Assembly (NCBI RefSeq): GCF_011578285.1
Contig: NZ_CP049916.1
Coordinates: 1,364,001-1,428,000, forward strand
Direction of reading: 5' to 3'
DNA: 64,000 nucleotides
DNA from: Acinetobacter lanii
Lineage (GTDB): Bacteria; Pseudomonadota; Gammaproteobacteria; Pseudomonadales; Moraxellaceae
The translations under genes were made by a program, and so were the position numbers. This document shows, piece by piece, positions 24,818 to 34,241 of the stretch. A model generated the notes under the pieces. The model had not been told where the DNA came from, did not search any database, and saw nothing but the letters and a program-made list of their open reading frames with translations. Within the stretch, counting starts at the first letter, position 1, and each line of letters starts with the position of its first letter.

Positions 24818-27800
24818 ATGAAAGAAAATAAAATTATTGGATGGGTTGGTGCTGTATATTTTGAAAATTACCTGCAGCAAATAAATGATTCTCAGCTAAC
24901 AAACGAACCATTAAATATTGAAACTGCGTTATTTAGACTAGACCAATTAACGGCAGGCCAAATTGCTACAATTGTAAAGGAAATATTGTCGAGGCCATCT
25001 TTAGAACAGTATATTTCACTTAAAATTCCAAGAGCTTTAATTGGAGATGAAGTATTACCAAATGAAGTATTGATTGATGATAATGCTGCTAGTGTTCGAA
25101 ATCAGAGTATTGAAAAACAGATATTAATAACAGCAAGCTCTAGAAATGACATTGGAGATACTCTTGCGCATATTACTATCGTCAGTGCGAAAGAGTTAAA
25201 GGCAAATAGTGATCCGTGGGTTCAAGCATGTTGTCAATTAGGGAATTTAGTCCTTACTCCAGATGATGAAAAAACTTTTGCAAAAGCACTAGAAGCACTG
25301 ATTGATTCTATTGAGCTTTCATTGGTACAAATTGCTAATTTTTGTCTTAGTATTATTGAGGCAAATAATATTCATGGATTAGCGATAAGACAGGCAATCG
25401 GATGGGCTCTACCAAGTATAGGGTTGCCTCGAGATACTTACTTTTTTAGTAATGCTAAAGCATTTTCACATGCTAATCGTCCTTGGAAAAATGCCTTTGA
25501 TAAATTAGCGACGCATCGATATCCCTTATTAAAGTATCAAAAAGCAAATGGTCAACCGTTAGATCCTGCAGAAATGGAAAATCGTCTGAATGATAATTTG
25601 GAAGATATAGATGAAGACATTATTCCTGTTTTGCAACGATTTATAAAGGGGTCTATTAATGATGTTGAAGCTATTCAAGCACTCGCAGAATTAGAATGGG
25701 AACAAGATAAAGTTTATCTTATTTTTGACCGGCCGAAAGAAAAACAAAGTGGTTTAGCTGAATCTACTTTGCAATTTTTCTCAGATATTTGTGACCCAGA
25801 TGATGCTTTAACTGAAGAGTGGTGCAATCACTTAACTGAGTTAAAAACACGAGAAAAAAGAGGCGAATGGATTGATGAAGATAAAATTTTCTTTGATCTA
25901 CATCGTTATTTCTTAGAGCAAGATACAAAATTATTAGCACGTTGGGAAAAAGTCATCTTTGGGCAGGCTATAGAGTGTCAGGACTTTTTAGAGGGATTAG
26001 TTTTCGCAACTTATCAATTACTTGCTGGATCAGAAGATTTTAATGGTGAGCGTTACTTAAAAATCTCAGTCAACAAGGGGAGAAAAGCTTGGCTTGATCA
26101 GTTTAATCATGATGCAGTGACATTCTTTTGTGTAATGTATCGTGGTTTATATAAGGCGATGGGATCCAGAATTATTTGGGAAATTCCAAATCAAAAAACT
26201 CAATTACCAGATATCTTATTTGATTATGAAGCTTTCTTAAATAAACAAAAAGAACGTCTAGGAAAGAAATTTAAATCAATAAAATCTCTATCACGAGCTG
26301 CATTGCAAATTAAATTTGAAGTTGCACTAGTTGAACGTCAATCAAGTAATCAAGAAGTTATTTTGAAGAAAAATCAACTGATATGGAATTACTCAGCTAA
26401 TTCTATTGGGCTTGCTCTTGCTGATGACTTAGGGCGAATACTTGAGAAAGGGGGGATTGCTTGTACACAAGTCAGTCGGAAAATAGTGAGCAAAAAAGGG
26501 GGAGTGCAAAGTGTTTCTCTTGAAAATGTTGGTAGTTTAGAAGCTACATTTTCAAATGATCCAGGCTCTCTTATCCCATCAGCTAGTAAATTAAAAAGTC
26601 AACGTCATCAAATTAAACAATCTCTTGAAGAGTTATTTAAAGATGGATTTATAAATGACGTAGCGTATAGGAAGATAAAAGAAAGCTGGGAAAAATTTGA
26701 AAAAGTTTATCCTTTTGCACTTCAAAATTTTAAACAACATGGATTAAATCAACCAAGTATATTTGATCAAGCCGATGCATATGCTGAATTATTAGATACG
26801 CTATTAACTTATGCATGTAACGATGTTAGCCGGGAAAAACTTGTATCCAAGGTAATGTCTATTGGAACCGTTATAGTCTCAGGAGAGCAATCTACTTTAA
26901 TAATTCCACCTTGGCACCCTGAACGTTTAAAGGCATTAGCTGTTAAAACTAAACGAACAACTGCGTTGCTAACCCATTTATTGACAGCTGATAGTATTAA
27001 ATTTGGTGATAGAAATATTTTCTTTAAAGAGTTTTTTGATGAACTTAAACATCCTTTCTATCCAGAAGTAGCGATACTTCAAAAGAAAAATGTTGCGGAG
27101 CCCGAGCTAGTTACAGTTACTAGTACAGTGAATGGCTATAGCCTTCTAGAAACTCCTATGAATTCGGGGCAGACACTTAGTGATACTTCCCCGCAAATAG
27201 CAGCTAAACAAATTAATGAGCTTATAGAACGCTATATAGGGTTGCAACCTCATAAAATTCGCAATTTAAATATTTTATTGTATAACTCTGATGCAGCAGA
27301 CTTACCATTAGCTGTGGTTAAAGAACTCTCTAATCTGTATGAAACGGAACAAGCTGAGATGAAATGTAATGTCATGGTTCGACATACAGAACCAAGACAT
27401 TTAGCTTCTATTTATGCAGAATTAGTGAATAGAGCTGCAGAAGATGAAGATTTACCACTCGTAAGTGAAATATCTGATAATTTTATTTCTAAATTAAGGA
27501 TAGGTGTCTCTAAATCTGCAGGAGTGGACAGCAATTCTCTTTTAGGATCCAAGCCATTTGATATCGCTTTTTTACATGATGTTGTAGCAAGGACTGCTAC
27601 AATAGAATGGATTCCTGCTCCTTGGAGTGAGAATCGTCAGAATTTAGAACACGCTCCCTCACGCTGGTCTTATAGGCGTGTAGCAAAAGATGGTGAGCTT
27701 AAATCAACCAGTTTTCTAACTTGCCCATGGCAGACTGAAACCGGTTGGAGCTATTTGGCTGCAGTAGCTGCTCTCGCGAAAAAAGATGCAATTAATAAAC

Positions 27801-30292
27801 ATGACCGCTTGCTTCCGGCTCGTCAGATTTCATTACAGCATCAACGTTTAGCTGAAATAATGGATGATGCCCATCAGCAAGCAGAATGGGTTGCCACATA
27901 TGATGAACTTTTAGATAAAAAACAATTGCAAAATCAAAATATTACAGTTGTTCGATATCGTAGAAATTCAACGAATGGTCGTAATATGATTGTTAGCTCT
28001 ACTGCTGATTTAAGATTATTAAATGGACTTACGTATCGTCGTTTAGAAGCTCTATCATTATCTTTCAATCAATCGGAATTGAACGATCTTACTAAACTAA
28101 TTAAAAAAGATGCTTTATCTATTTCTGGACAGATTGTATTGCGTGCTGCACGCCGTGGTATATCTGCTGGTGAAATGTTAGGGTTAGTACTGAGTCGTTA
28201 TTTAATCTCTAATGAATTTGAACATTTAAATAATAATCGTGACGCAATTAGTGTCTATTTCTTACTAGATGACTATGCATCTTGGTTATCTCAAAAAGAA
28301 AGTCGAATCGCTGATTTACTTGCTCTGTCTATAATTGATTGTGATGATGAAATTCATTTGCACATTGCAATTGTTGAATCTAAATATGTCTCATATGAAG
28401 GCGTCGCAGATGCAAGACGCTCATCAAAAGCACAGTTGATGGCGACATTAACATCTTTTAGAGATGCTTTATTTGGAGACCCGAGTCGATTAGATAGAGA
28501 CGTCTGGTTATCACGTATTTCTGATCTACTTGTAGATGCTGATGTAGGAATTGGCCAAACTGATTTACTTGAAAGAGCACGAATAGCGATTCGTGAAGGA
28601 ATAGTTAATATCTCTTTACGAGGGTACTCTCATGTGTTCGTTCACAGTAATGATGTATCAGCTACTAATTCTCTGTCAGAACAGTTAGAAATCGATAGCT
28701 CAAATATTTTCCAAGCATGGCAGGAAGTATTTGATCGGAAGGAGCTTCGTGCTCTAGTCGAAGCATATGCTAAACAAGAAGATTCTTTATATGTTAGATC
28801 CGTATTAGGTATAACAGAGCCATGGAAAAATATCATTCTTAATAAGCCTGCTCCTCAAGTGAATTGGACATCACAGGTTGATGAATTACATGGTTTTGGA
28901 CCTAAAGATGCATTACCAAACACTTTAGAAGAAACACAAGTTCCAGAAAAAAGTGATCAGATACAGATAGAGTTTAATGATGTAAATTCTGAAGAGGTTA
29001 TTCATTTATCTGACCAAATATTAGGTGAAACATCTAAGATCAGTGAATCTACGATTGATTTAGTTCGAACAGATATAGCTAAATCTAATTTAGCTGAGTT
29101 AATTCATTCAAATAATTCTTCACAAAATCAGAAAGATGCATCTAAAGAAGAATGGGCAGAAAAAATTACTAAAGATTTAAGAAAAGCTTTAAATGGATGG
29201 GGTTTCCAAGTAAATCTACTAGGAACAAGAATCACTCCAAACGGATGTCTAGTTCGTTTAGCTGGCTCAGATCGTTTACGAGTTGAGGATATTGAAGCTA
29301 AGCGAACTCAATTGTTAACCACACACGCTATAAATATTATAACTGTACAACCTAAACCTGGTGAAATTGTTGTAACAATTTCAAGCGATATACGACAAGC
29401 TGTTTCAATATGGGATTTATGGCAACGTCGTTTAATAAATCGTAATAAAGCTGGGATTAACGTTTCTTTTGTAATAGGAATACAAGAGCTTAATGGCGAG
29501 TTACTATATTTGAATTTAGGTGGAGATTTTTCAGGATTACCTGGACATGAGCCACATACTCTAGTAGCTGGTGCTACAGGAAGTGGTAAATCAGTATTAC
29601 TACAAGTATTACTTCTTGATATAGCAGCAACAAATTCTAAAGATTTAGCTCAGATTATTCTTATCGATCCTAAAATGGGGGTCGATTATGCAGCTTTAGA
29701 AGATTTACCACATATGCGTGAACGAATTATTACAACTAAAGAGAGAGCAACTGAAGTTCTTGCAAATTTAGTTGATGAAATGGAAAATCGCTATCAGTTA
29801 TTTGCTCAAGCTAGAGCAAGAGATTTAGCAACTTATAATTCAAAAGTTGCTGAAAGTGATAGGCTACCTATGGTGTTTCTAGTACATGATGAATTTGCTG
29901 ATTGGATGTTTGATGATACTTACAAAGCGGACGTAGGTTCGGCTGTTCAGAGATTGGGTGTGAAAGCTCGAGCAGCAGGTATCCACTTAATATTTGCTGC
30001 ACAAAGACCAGATAAGGATGTTATGCCAATGCAACTACGAGAAAATTTGGGTAATCGCCTAATCTTAAAAGTTGCTAGTGAGGCGACTTCCAAGATTGCC
30101 CTTGATCGTCCAGGGGCTGAGAGATTATTAGGTAAAGGACATCTAGCCGCTAAATTAAATGGGGATTTGATATATGCTCAGGTACCCTTTGTTTCTGATG
30201 ATGAGATAAATCAAATCGTAGAAACGATAGTCAGAGATAATGGTACTCCCCAACACTTATCTAGTCTTGAAAACAAAGAAATTACTTGTTAG
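24818..30292 (+). CDS. sspH: SspH/DndH-like giant protein with C-terminal FtsK/HerA ATPase
   Basis: The start is set at ATG 24818 because AAGGA (24806-24810) is seven bases before it but only one base before ATG 24812. The ~1824-residue protein ends in an FtsK/HerA-type motor: Walker A AGATGSGKS (~1585-1593), LIDPKMGVDYAALEDLPHM, Walker B MVFLVHDEFADWM (~1683) and AAQRPDKDVMPMQLRENL. The first 1500 residues are unrecognised. It resembles DptH/DndH in size and layout. It likely moves on DNA and, with SspF and SspG, damages or blocks unmodified phage DNA. The gene is intact and followed by a terminator. Confidence 0.78.
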   Translation: MKENKIIGWVGAVYFENYLQQINDSQLTNEPLNIETALFRLDQLTAGQIATIVKEILSRPSLEQYISLKIPRALIGDEVLPNEVLIDDNAASVRNQSIEKQILITASSRNDIGDTLAHITIVSAKELKANSDPWVQACCQLGNLVLTPDDEKTFAKALEALIDSIELSLVQIANFCLSIIEANNIHGLAIRQAIGWALPSIGLPRDTYFFSNAKAFSHANRPWKNAFDKLATHRYPLLKYQKANGQPLDPAEMENRLNDNLEDIDEDIIPVLQRFIKGSINDVEAIQALAELEWEQDKVYLIFDRPKEKQSGLAESTLQFFSDICDPDDALTEEWCNHLTELKTREKRGEWIDEDKIFFDLHRYFLEQDTKLLARWEKVIFGQAIECQDFLEGLVFATYQLLAGSEDFNGERYLKISVNKGRKAWLDQFNHDAVTFFCVMYRGLYKAMGSRIIWEIPNQKTQLPDILFDYEAFLNKQKERLGKKFKSIKSLSRAALQIKFEVALVERQSSNQEVILKKNQLIWNYSANSIGLALADDLGRILEKGGIACTQVSRKIVSKKGGVQSVSLENVGSLEATFSNDPGSLIPSASKLKSQRHQIKQSLEELFKDGFINDVAYRKIKESWEKFEKVYPFALQNFKQHGLNQPSIFDQADAYAELLDTLLTYACNDVSREKLVSKVMSIGTVIVSGEQSTLIIPPWHPERLKALAVKTKRTTALLTHLLTADSIKFGDRNIFFKEFFDELKHPFYPEVAILQKKNVAEPELVTVTSTVNGYSLLETPMNSGQTLSDTSPQIAAKQINELIERYIGLQPHKIRNLNILLYNSDAADLPLAVVKELSNLYETEQAEMKCNVMVRHTEPRHLASIYAELVNRAAEDEDLPLVSEISDNFISKLRIGVSKSAGVDSNSLLGSKPFDIAFLHDVVARTATIEWIPAPWSENRQNLEHAPSRWSYRRVAKDGELKSTSFLTCPWQTETGWSYLAAVAALAKKDAINKHDRLLPARQISLQHQRLAEIMDDAHQQAEWVATYDELLDKKQLQNQNITVVRYRRNSTNGRNMIVSSTADLRLLNGLTYRRLEALSLSFNQSELNDLTKLIKKDALSISGQIVLRAARRGISAGEMLGLVLSRYLISNEFEHLNNNRDAISVYFLLDDYASWLSQKESRIADLLALSIIDCDDEIHLHIAIVESKYVSYEGVADARRSSKAQLMATLTSFRDALFGDPSRLDRDVWLSRISDLLVDADVGIGQTDLLERARIAIREGIVNISLRGYSHVFVHSNDVSATNSLSEQLEIDSSNIFQAWQEVFDRKELRALVEAYAKQEDSLYVRSVLGITEPWKNIILNKPAPQVNWTSQVDELHGFGPKDALPNTLEETQVPEKSDQIQIEFNDVNSEEVIHLSDQILGETSKISESTIDLVRTDIAKSNLAELIHSNNSSQNQKDASKEEWAEKITKDLRKALNGWGFQVNLLGTRITPNGCLVRLAGSDRLRVEDIEAKRTQLLTTHAINIITVQPKPGEIVVTISSDIRQAVSIWDLWQRRLINRNKAGINVSFVIGIQELNGELLYLNLGGDFSGLPGHEPHTLVAGATGSGKSVLLQVLLLDIAATNSKDLAQIILIDPKMGVDYAALEDLPHMRERIITTKERATEVLANLVDEMENRYQLFAQARARDLATYNSKVAESDRLPMVFLVHDEFADWMFDDTYKADVGSAVQRLGVKARAAGIHLIFAAQRPDKDVMPMQLRENLGNRLILKVASEATSKIALDRPGAERLLGKGHLAAKLNGDLIYAQVPFVSDDEINQIVETIVRDNGTPQHLSSLENKEITC

Positions 30293-30301
30293 TAGTTAGT
30301 A

Positions 30302-30330
30302 AAAGAAGAGGGCATTAAGTCCTCTTCTTT
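30302..30330 (+). terminator. rho-independent terminator of sspFGH
   Basis: AAAGAAGAGG, loop GCATTAAGT, CCTCTTCTTT: a perfect 10-bp stem ten bases after the sspH stop. The symmetry means it may work in both directions. Confidence 0.75.
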
Positions 30331-30344
30331 ATGGGAGGATTACC
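30328..30344. repeat. 17-bp solo match to an end of IS3-family element B
   Basis: TTTATGGGAGGATTACC is identical to the last 17 bases of element B (48289-48305; reverse complement of 17683-17699). No other part of the element is present. It marks a likely old recombination or deletion scar at the right edge of the Ssp locus. Confidence 0.6.
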
Positions 30345-30620
30345 AGGCCAGTGTCTATTTTGATTATCAAGAAATTGTAGACTAGCATAAAAAGCAACTT
30401 AAATTGAGATAATTGTTTTAAACAGCTAGTCTAGTAGAGCTAAAGATTATGGTAGTAACCTTTAGTTTATTTAGAGGTATAAAAAATATATCTTAATCAC
30501 AAGTTTTTTAAAGGAAACTATTATTCACTTAAGTTATTACTCTTTCAATAGCTTCTTTCAGTTCATATCAAAAAATTTGAGAAACTGAAAGATCGCTATA
30601 GGTAACTTTGGATTTAATAA
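30345..30620. other. AT-rich spacer, no gene seen
   Basis: No convincing ORF, hairpin or repeat is seen. It lies between the Ssp locus scar and the convergent end of the monooxygenase gene. Confidence 0.6.
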
Positions 30621-32024
30621 TTAAGCTATTTTTGATTCAAATTCTATTTTATTCTCTTGAGGTTTATAACGGAAGCTAGCTCCTCTATGAGTGTTAGGTA
30701 ACAACGGTCCTTGTCCAAACAGTTTCTCACGCAGTGTGCCTTCGGCATACTCAGTTTGATACACACCGCGGCGCTGCAGTTCAGGAACAACATATTCCAC
30801 GATATCCTCAAAGCTCTTGTGCGCCAAAATGTAGGCCAAGTTAAAGCCGTCAATGCCGGTATTTTCAATCCATTCCTGAAGGCGGTCAGCGACAGTGGAC
30901 GGTGAGCCGACAATTACAGGACCGTTGCCGCCAACACTGGTCCAATTGGCGATTTCCTCAATCGTCCAGACTTTGTTTGGATCAGCTTCGACATAAGACT
31001 GCAGCATCGACTGAATTGCATTGGTTTGGATATATTCTACTTGATCAGTAGGCTTGAATTGCGAGAAGTCAACGCCTGACCAGCCGGAAGCTAATGTTAA
31101 ACCGCCGTCATAGCTGCCGTACTGCTGATATTCACGGAATTTCGCCTGCGCTTTTTCATCTGTTTCATCGACGACAATCGCCAGCATGGTGTAGATCAGC
31201 ACAGAATTCGGGTCTTTGCCTTCTTTGACCAGATTGCTGCGCACGCCGTCTGCCAATTTTTTCACTGCAACCTGAGTCGGCGCAGAGATAAATACGCATT
31301 CAGCATTTTGGCTGGCAAATTTTTGGCCGCGTGCAGAAGCGCCTGCTTGATACAGAACAGGCGTACGCTGCGGCGACGGTTCACAAATGTGGATGCCCGG
31401 CACAGTAAAGTATTGGCCATCATGATTGATTGGATGGACTTTAGTGTGATCTGCGAATACGCCTTTATGCTTATCGCGTACCACTGCATCATCTTCCCAT
31501 GAACCTTCCCAAAGCTTGTAGAGCACTTCAAGATATTCATCCGCGATGTCATAGCGGTTGTCGTGGCTGACTTGAGTTTTTAAGCCCAGATTTTTAGAAC
31601 CGCTTTCCAAATAAGAAGTCACAATATTCCAGCCGGCGCGGCCTTTGGTCAAATGATCCAGCGTGCTCATGCGGCGGGCAAATGGATAAGGGTGCTCAAA
31701 AGAGATAGAGGTTGTGACACCAAAGCCTAAATGCTTAGTCACAGCGGCCATTGCCGGCACGATTTGCAGCGGGTCATTGACAGGCACTTGCACAGCGCCA
31801 GTCAGGGCGTGTTCTGCTGAGCCGTGATAAACATCATAGATGCCCAGTACATCGGCAATGAATACGCCGTCAAATTTTCCGAGTTCAAGGATCTTGGCAA
31901 GATCTGTCCAATATTCTAAGTCTTTGTATTCTGTTGAACGGTCTTCAGGATGGCGCCACAAGCCCGGAGACTGGTGAGCGATACAATTCATTTCAAAGGC
32001 GTTAAATCTAATTTGCTTAGTCAT
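30621..32024 (-). CDS. LLM-class FMN-dependent monooxygenase (NtaA/SnaA/DszA type)
   Basis: The 467-residue protein belongs to the bacterial luciferase-like fold: TSISFEHPYPFARRMSTLDHLTKGRAGWNIVTS (read in parts, ~105-140) is the typical flavin-binding and family core, and PSPQRTPVLYQAG lies near residue 215. The length fits the NtaA/SnaA/DszA subfamily, which uses FMNH2 from a partner reductase to cleave C-S or C-N bonds. With SfnB-like flavoproteins and MetNIQ transporters around it, a role in taking sulfur from organosulfur compounds is likely. No flavin reductase gene is in the window. Confidence 0.85.
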   Translation of the reverse strand: MTKQIRFNAFEMNCIAHQSPGLWRHPEDRSTEYKDLEYWTDLAKILELGKFDGVFIADVLGIYDVYHGSAEHALTGAVQVPVNDPLQIVPAMAAVTKHLGFGVTTSISFEHPYPFARRMSTLDHLTKGRAGWNIVTSYLESGSKNLGLKTQVSHDNRYDIADEYLEVLYKLWEGSWEDDAVVRDKHKGVFADHTKVHPINHDGQYFTVPGIHICEPSPQRTPVLYQAGASARGQKFASQNAECVFISAPTQVAVKKLADGVRSNLVKEGKDPNSVLIYTMLAIVVDETDEKAQAKFREYQQYGSYDGGLTLASGWSGVDFSQFKPTDQVEYIQTNAIQSMLQSYVEADPNKVWTIEEIANWTSVGGNGPVIVGSPSTVADRLQEWIENTGIDGFNLAYILAHKSFEDIVEYVVPELQRRGVYQTEYAEGTLREKLFGQGPLLPNTHRGASFRYKPQENKIEFESKIA

Positions 32025-32597
32025 ATCGTCGCTTTACATCTGCATTTAATACTGACTTCATCTTAAGAAAAAAACCTTAATACTTTTAATAATAAAAAAC
32101 TCAATCTTTAGCAGATATGTTTTAAATGAAAATAATAGATTTGCTTATGTAAAATAATAACTTAAATATTTTCTTAATGGCTGCGCCTGAGAGGCTGGAT
32201 GGATGCTGCATATGTAAAATATCAAGACAATCGTTAGCGCTTTTAATGTCAGGCTTTTATGCGGTCTTGAGCAGCATTGGTATTCATCGCATTTGAAATA
32301 AGGCCACAGCTGCATCATTAAGTTTTTAAATTTAATTCATAATCAGTGCGAGTACGAAGGGAACAGCATGCCCAAGAAGAAAATGCTCAAGCCAATTCAA
32401 AGGGCGTGATGCTGTTTATTTTACTTTTATTATTCTTTGTTTGCCGGAATTTCACTTCAGATTGATGTTAGGCGAATAAGGGTAAATTCTTTAGATGCGG
32501 CTTTATGTAATCAATTTTCTAGCCGTACATTTATCTTATTTTCCTCTCTATGCATTCGCTGCAGCTGCTATTTATTTCAGTGAATACAAAAAATAAA
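32025..32597. other. 573-base intergenic stretch, no supported gene
   Basis: The stretch separates the monooxygenase gene from the terminator of the metQ-type gene. Stops occur in all frames and no long ORF or strong repeat is seen. The first ~130 bases are AT-rich and probably hold the promoter of the monooxygenase gene. GCTGC-rich traces near 32200-32300 and 32550 look like decayed coding sequence but could not be assigned. Confidence 0.5.
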
Positions 32598-32616
32598 GGG
32601 AACTCAAACGGTTCCC
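32598..32616 (-). terminator. terminator of the - strand MetNIQ-type operon
   Basis: GGGAAC, loop TCAAAC, GGTTCCC; on the - strand it is followed by TTTATTTTTT. It lies 22 bases past the end of the substrate-binding protein gene. Confidence 0.75.
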
Positions 32617-32637
32617 TATATTTTGTCTAAAAGCAGA

Positions 32638-33522
32638 TCAGTCTTGAGATACTGGCGTTAAGATGCCTTTGACGTTCAGATCATCGGTTGTTTTCAGATA
32701 TTCAGCAATGCGCGGATCAGCAAAGATCTTTTGCAGTTTCACAATTTGCGGATCATCTTTTTTCGCCTCAGCAATAACTAGGCGGCTGTCGAAAGTACGC
32801 GGTGCTGCCGGGAACAGAATGCCTTTGCTGCGCGGGATTTTTCCGGCATCGAACTGCGCGACATAGCCAATTGCAGCATCCACAGAGTCCAGCGTGCGCG
32901 CCATAGACAGCAGGTCAATTTCGGTAAATTTATATTGGTGTGGATTTTCCTTAATGTCTTTTATCTTCGCTGTACGCGGTTCAATCGCAGGATTCAGTTT
33001 AATCAAGCCTTCACGCTGCAGCAGCCACAGCGCTTGGCCTTGGTTGGCTAAATCGCTTGGAATCGCAAATACAGCATTTTGCGGCAGTTCATTAATATTT
33101 TTATAGCGGTCTGAATAAATGCCGAATGCCCATTGGAAGACTTCAGCTGTCGGCAGCAGTTTAAAGCCGTTGGCGTCAGCCACTTGTTTCAGCCACCATT
33201 GGTGCTGATAGATGGTGCCGGCAAATTCACCGTCATTGACTGCGCGGTTGGCTTGAACTGGATCTTGTACGCCCACCGCTTCCAGTGTGACGCCGTAATC
33301 AGGCGCGATATGCTGGCTGGCATATTCGATCAGGCTTTTTTCTCCGATCATGGTTGGTTCATAATGAACTTTCAGCACATTGCTTGCTGCCGAGGAAGGA
33401 TCAGAAGACGTTTGCTTGAACAATGCAAATCCAGCGATGACTGCAATGACAATGATGGCGCCAATGATTAAAGGCAGTTTGGATTTTTTCTTCAGTTCAA
33501 AGGGATGCTGCGGGGAAGTCAT
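32638..33522 (-). CDS. MetQ/NlpA-family substrate-binding protein, membrane-anchored
   Basis: The 294-residue protein has a single N-terminal transmembrane segment (~16-34, LPLIIGAIIVIAVIAGFALF) in place of the lipobox Cys typical of MetQ. The mature part is NlpA-like (YEPTMIGEKSLIEYA, GTIYQHQWWLKQVAD, FAIPSDLANQGQALWLLQ, LDSVDAAIGY). It is last in a metN-metI-metQ type operon on the - strand. The substrate may be methionine or another small sulfur compound; the cluster context favours an alternative sulfur source. Confidence 0.85.
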   Translation of the reverse strand: MTSPQHPFELKKKSKLPLIIGAIIVIAVIAGFALFKQTSSDPSSAASNVLKVHYEPTMIGEKSLIEYASQHIAPDYGVTLEAVGVQDPVQANRAVNDGEFAGTIYQHQWWLKQVADANGFKLLPTAEVFQWAFGIYSDRYKNINELPQNAVFAIPSDLANQGQALWLLQREGLIKLNPAIEPRTAKIKDIKENPHQYKFTEIDLLSMARTLDSVDAAIGYVAQFDAGKIPRSKGILFPAAPRTFDSRLVIAEAKKDDPQIVKLQKIFADPRIAEYLKTTDDLNVKGILTPVSQD

Positions 33523-33542
33523 AACAAGGTCCGTATGTTGAA

Positions 33543-34229
33543 TTAAGCATGTTTCAATGAAGCGCTGATGCGGTTGCCGATAAACTGCACCGCTTGAATG
33601 GTCACGATCAGTGTGACGATTGTGGCGATCATGATGTGATGGTCAAAGCGCTGATAGCCATAAAGCACGGCCAAATAGCCAATGCCGCCAGCGCCGATGG
33701 TGCCTGCAATCGCAGAGTATTCAATCATGGCGATCAAATTCAGCGTGGCCGCTGAAATCAGGCTTGGCAGCGACTCTTTCAGCTGTACCTGATGAATAAT
33801 CTGAAGGGAGGTGCCGCCGGATACGCGCCCGACTGAGGTGATTTCAGGCGGCAGTTCATTCAGCGCGTTTTCAACCAAGCGGGCAAAGAAAGGAATGCCT
33901 GCGATCGTCATGGGTACGACGGCTGCGGCAATGCCGATGGTTGTGCCAGTCAGCCATTTGGTCAAAGGAATAATGGCCGCCATCAGTACCAGAAAGGGTA
34001 ATGAACGCCCGACATTGACAATCGAGCTTAACGTCCCGTAAAGCTTGCGGTTTTCGAATAAGCCCCGGTCAGAACTGTTGAATAAGGCGATGCCAGTAAT
34101 GCTGCCAATAATAATCACCAGCGTCATGACGATGCCGACCATAATCCATGTTTCCAAATAGGCAGGCAGCAGCATGTCAGGGATTTCCGCCCAAGGCGTA
34201 TTTTGATCAAGTATGATATCTTTAGACAT
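33543..34229 (-). CDS. MetI-type ABC transporter permease
   Basis: The 228-residue protein has about five hydrophobic spans. The central stretch RSLPFLVLMAAIIPLTKWLTGTTIG and the GAGGIGYLAVLYGYQRFD C-terminal loop are typical of MetI permeases. The EAA-type coupling loop lies near residues 115-150 (ALNELPPEITSVGRVSGGTS). It sits 12 bases after the ATPase gene and 20 bases before the binding protein gene, so one operon. Confidence 0.9.
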   Translation of the reverse strand: MSKDIILDQNTPWAEIPDMLLPAYLETWIMVGIVMTLVIIIGSITGIALFNSSDRGLFENRKLYGTLSSIVNVGRSLPFLVLMAAIIPLTKWLTGTTIGIAAAVVPMTIAGIPFFARLVENALNELPPEITSVGRVSGGTSLQIIHQVQLKESLPSLISAATLNLIAMIEYSAIAGTIGAGGIGYLAVLYGYQRFDHHIMIATIVTLIVTIQAVQFIGNRISASLKHA

Positions 34230-34241
34230 GGGATTTATTCC

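Noticed and set aside
21455..30292. Assignment of the three genes as a BREX or DISARM module
   Set aside because: No PglZ, PglX, DUF1998 or methyltransferase gene is present; the size order and FtsK-like end fit DndFGH/SspFGH better.
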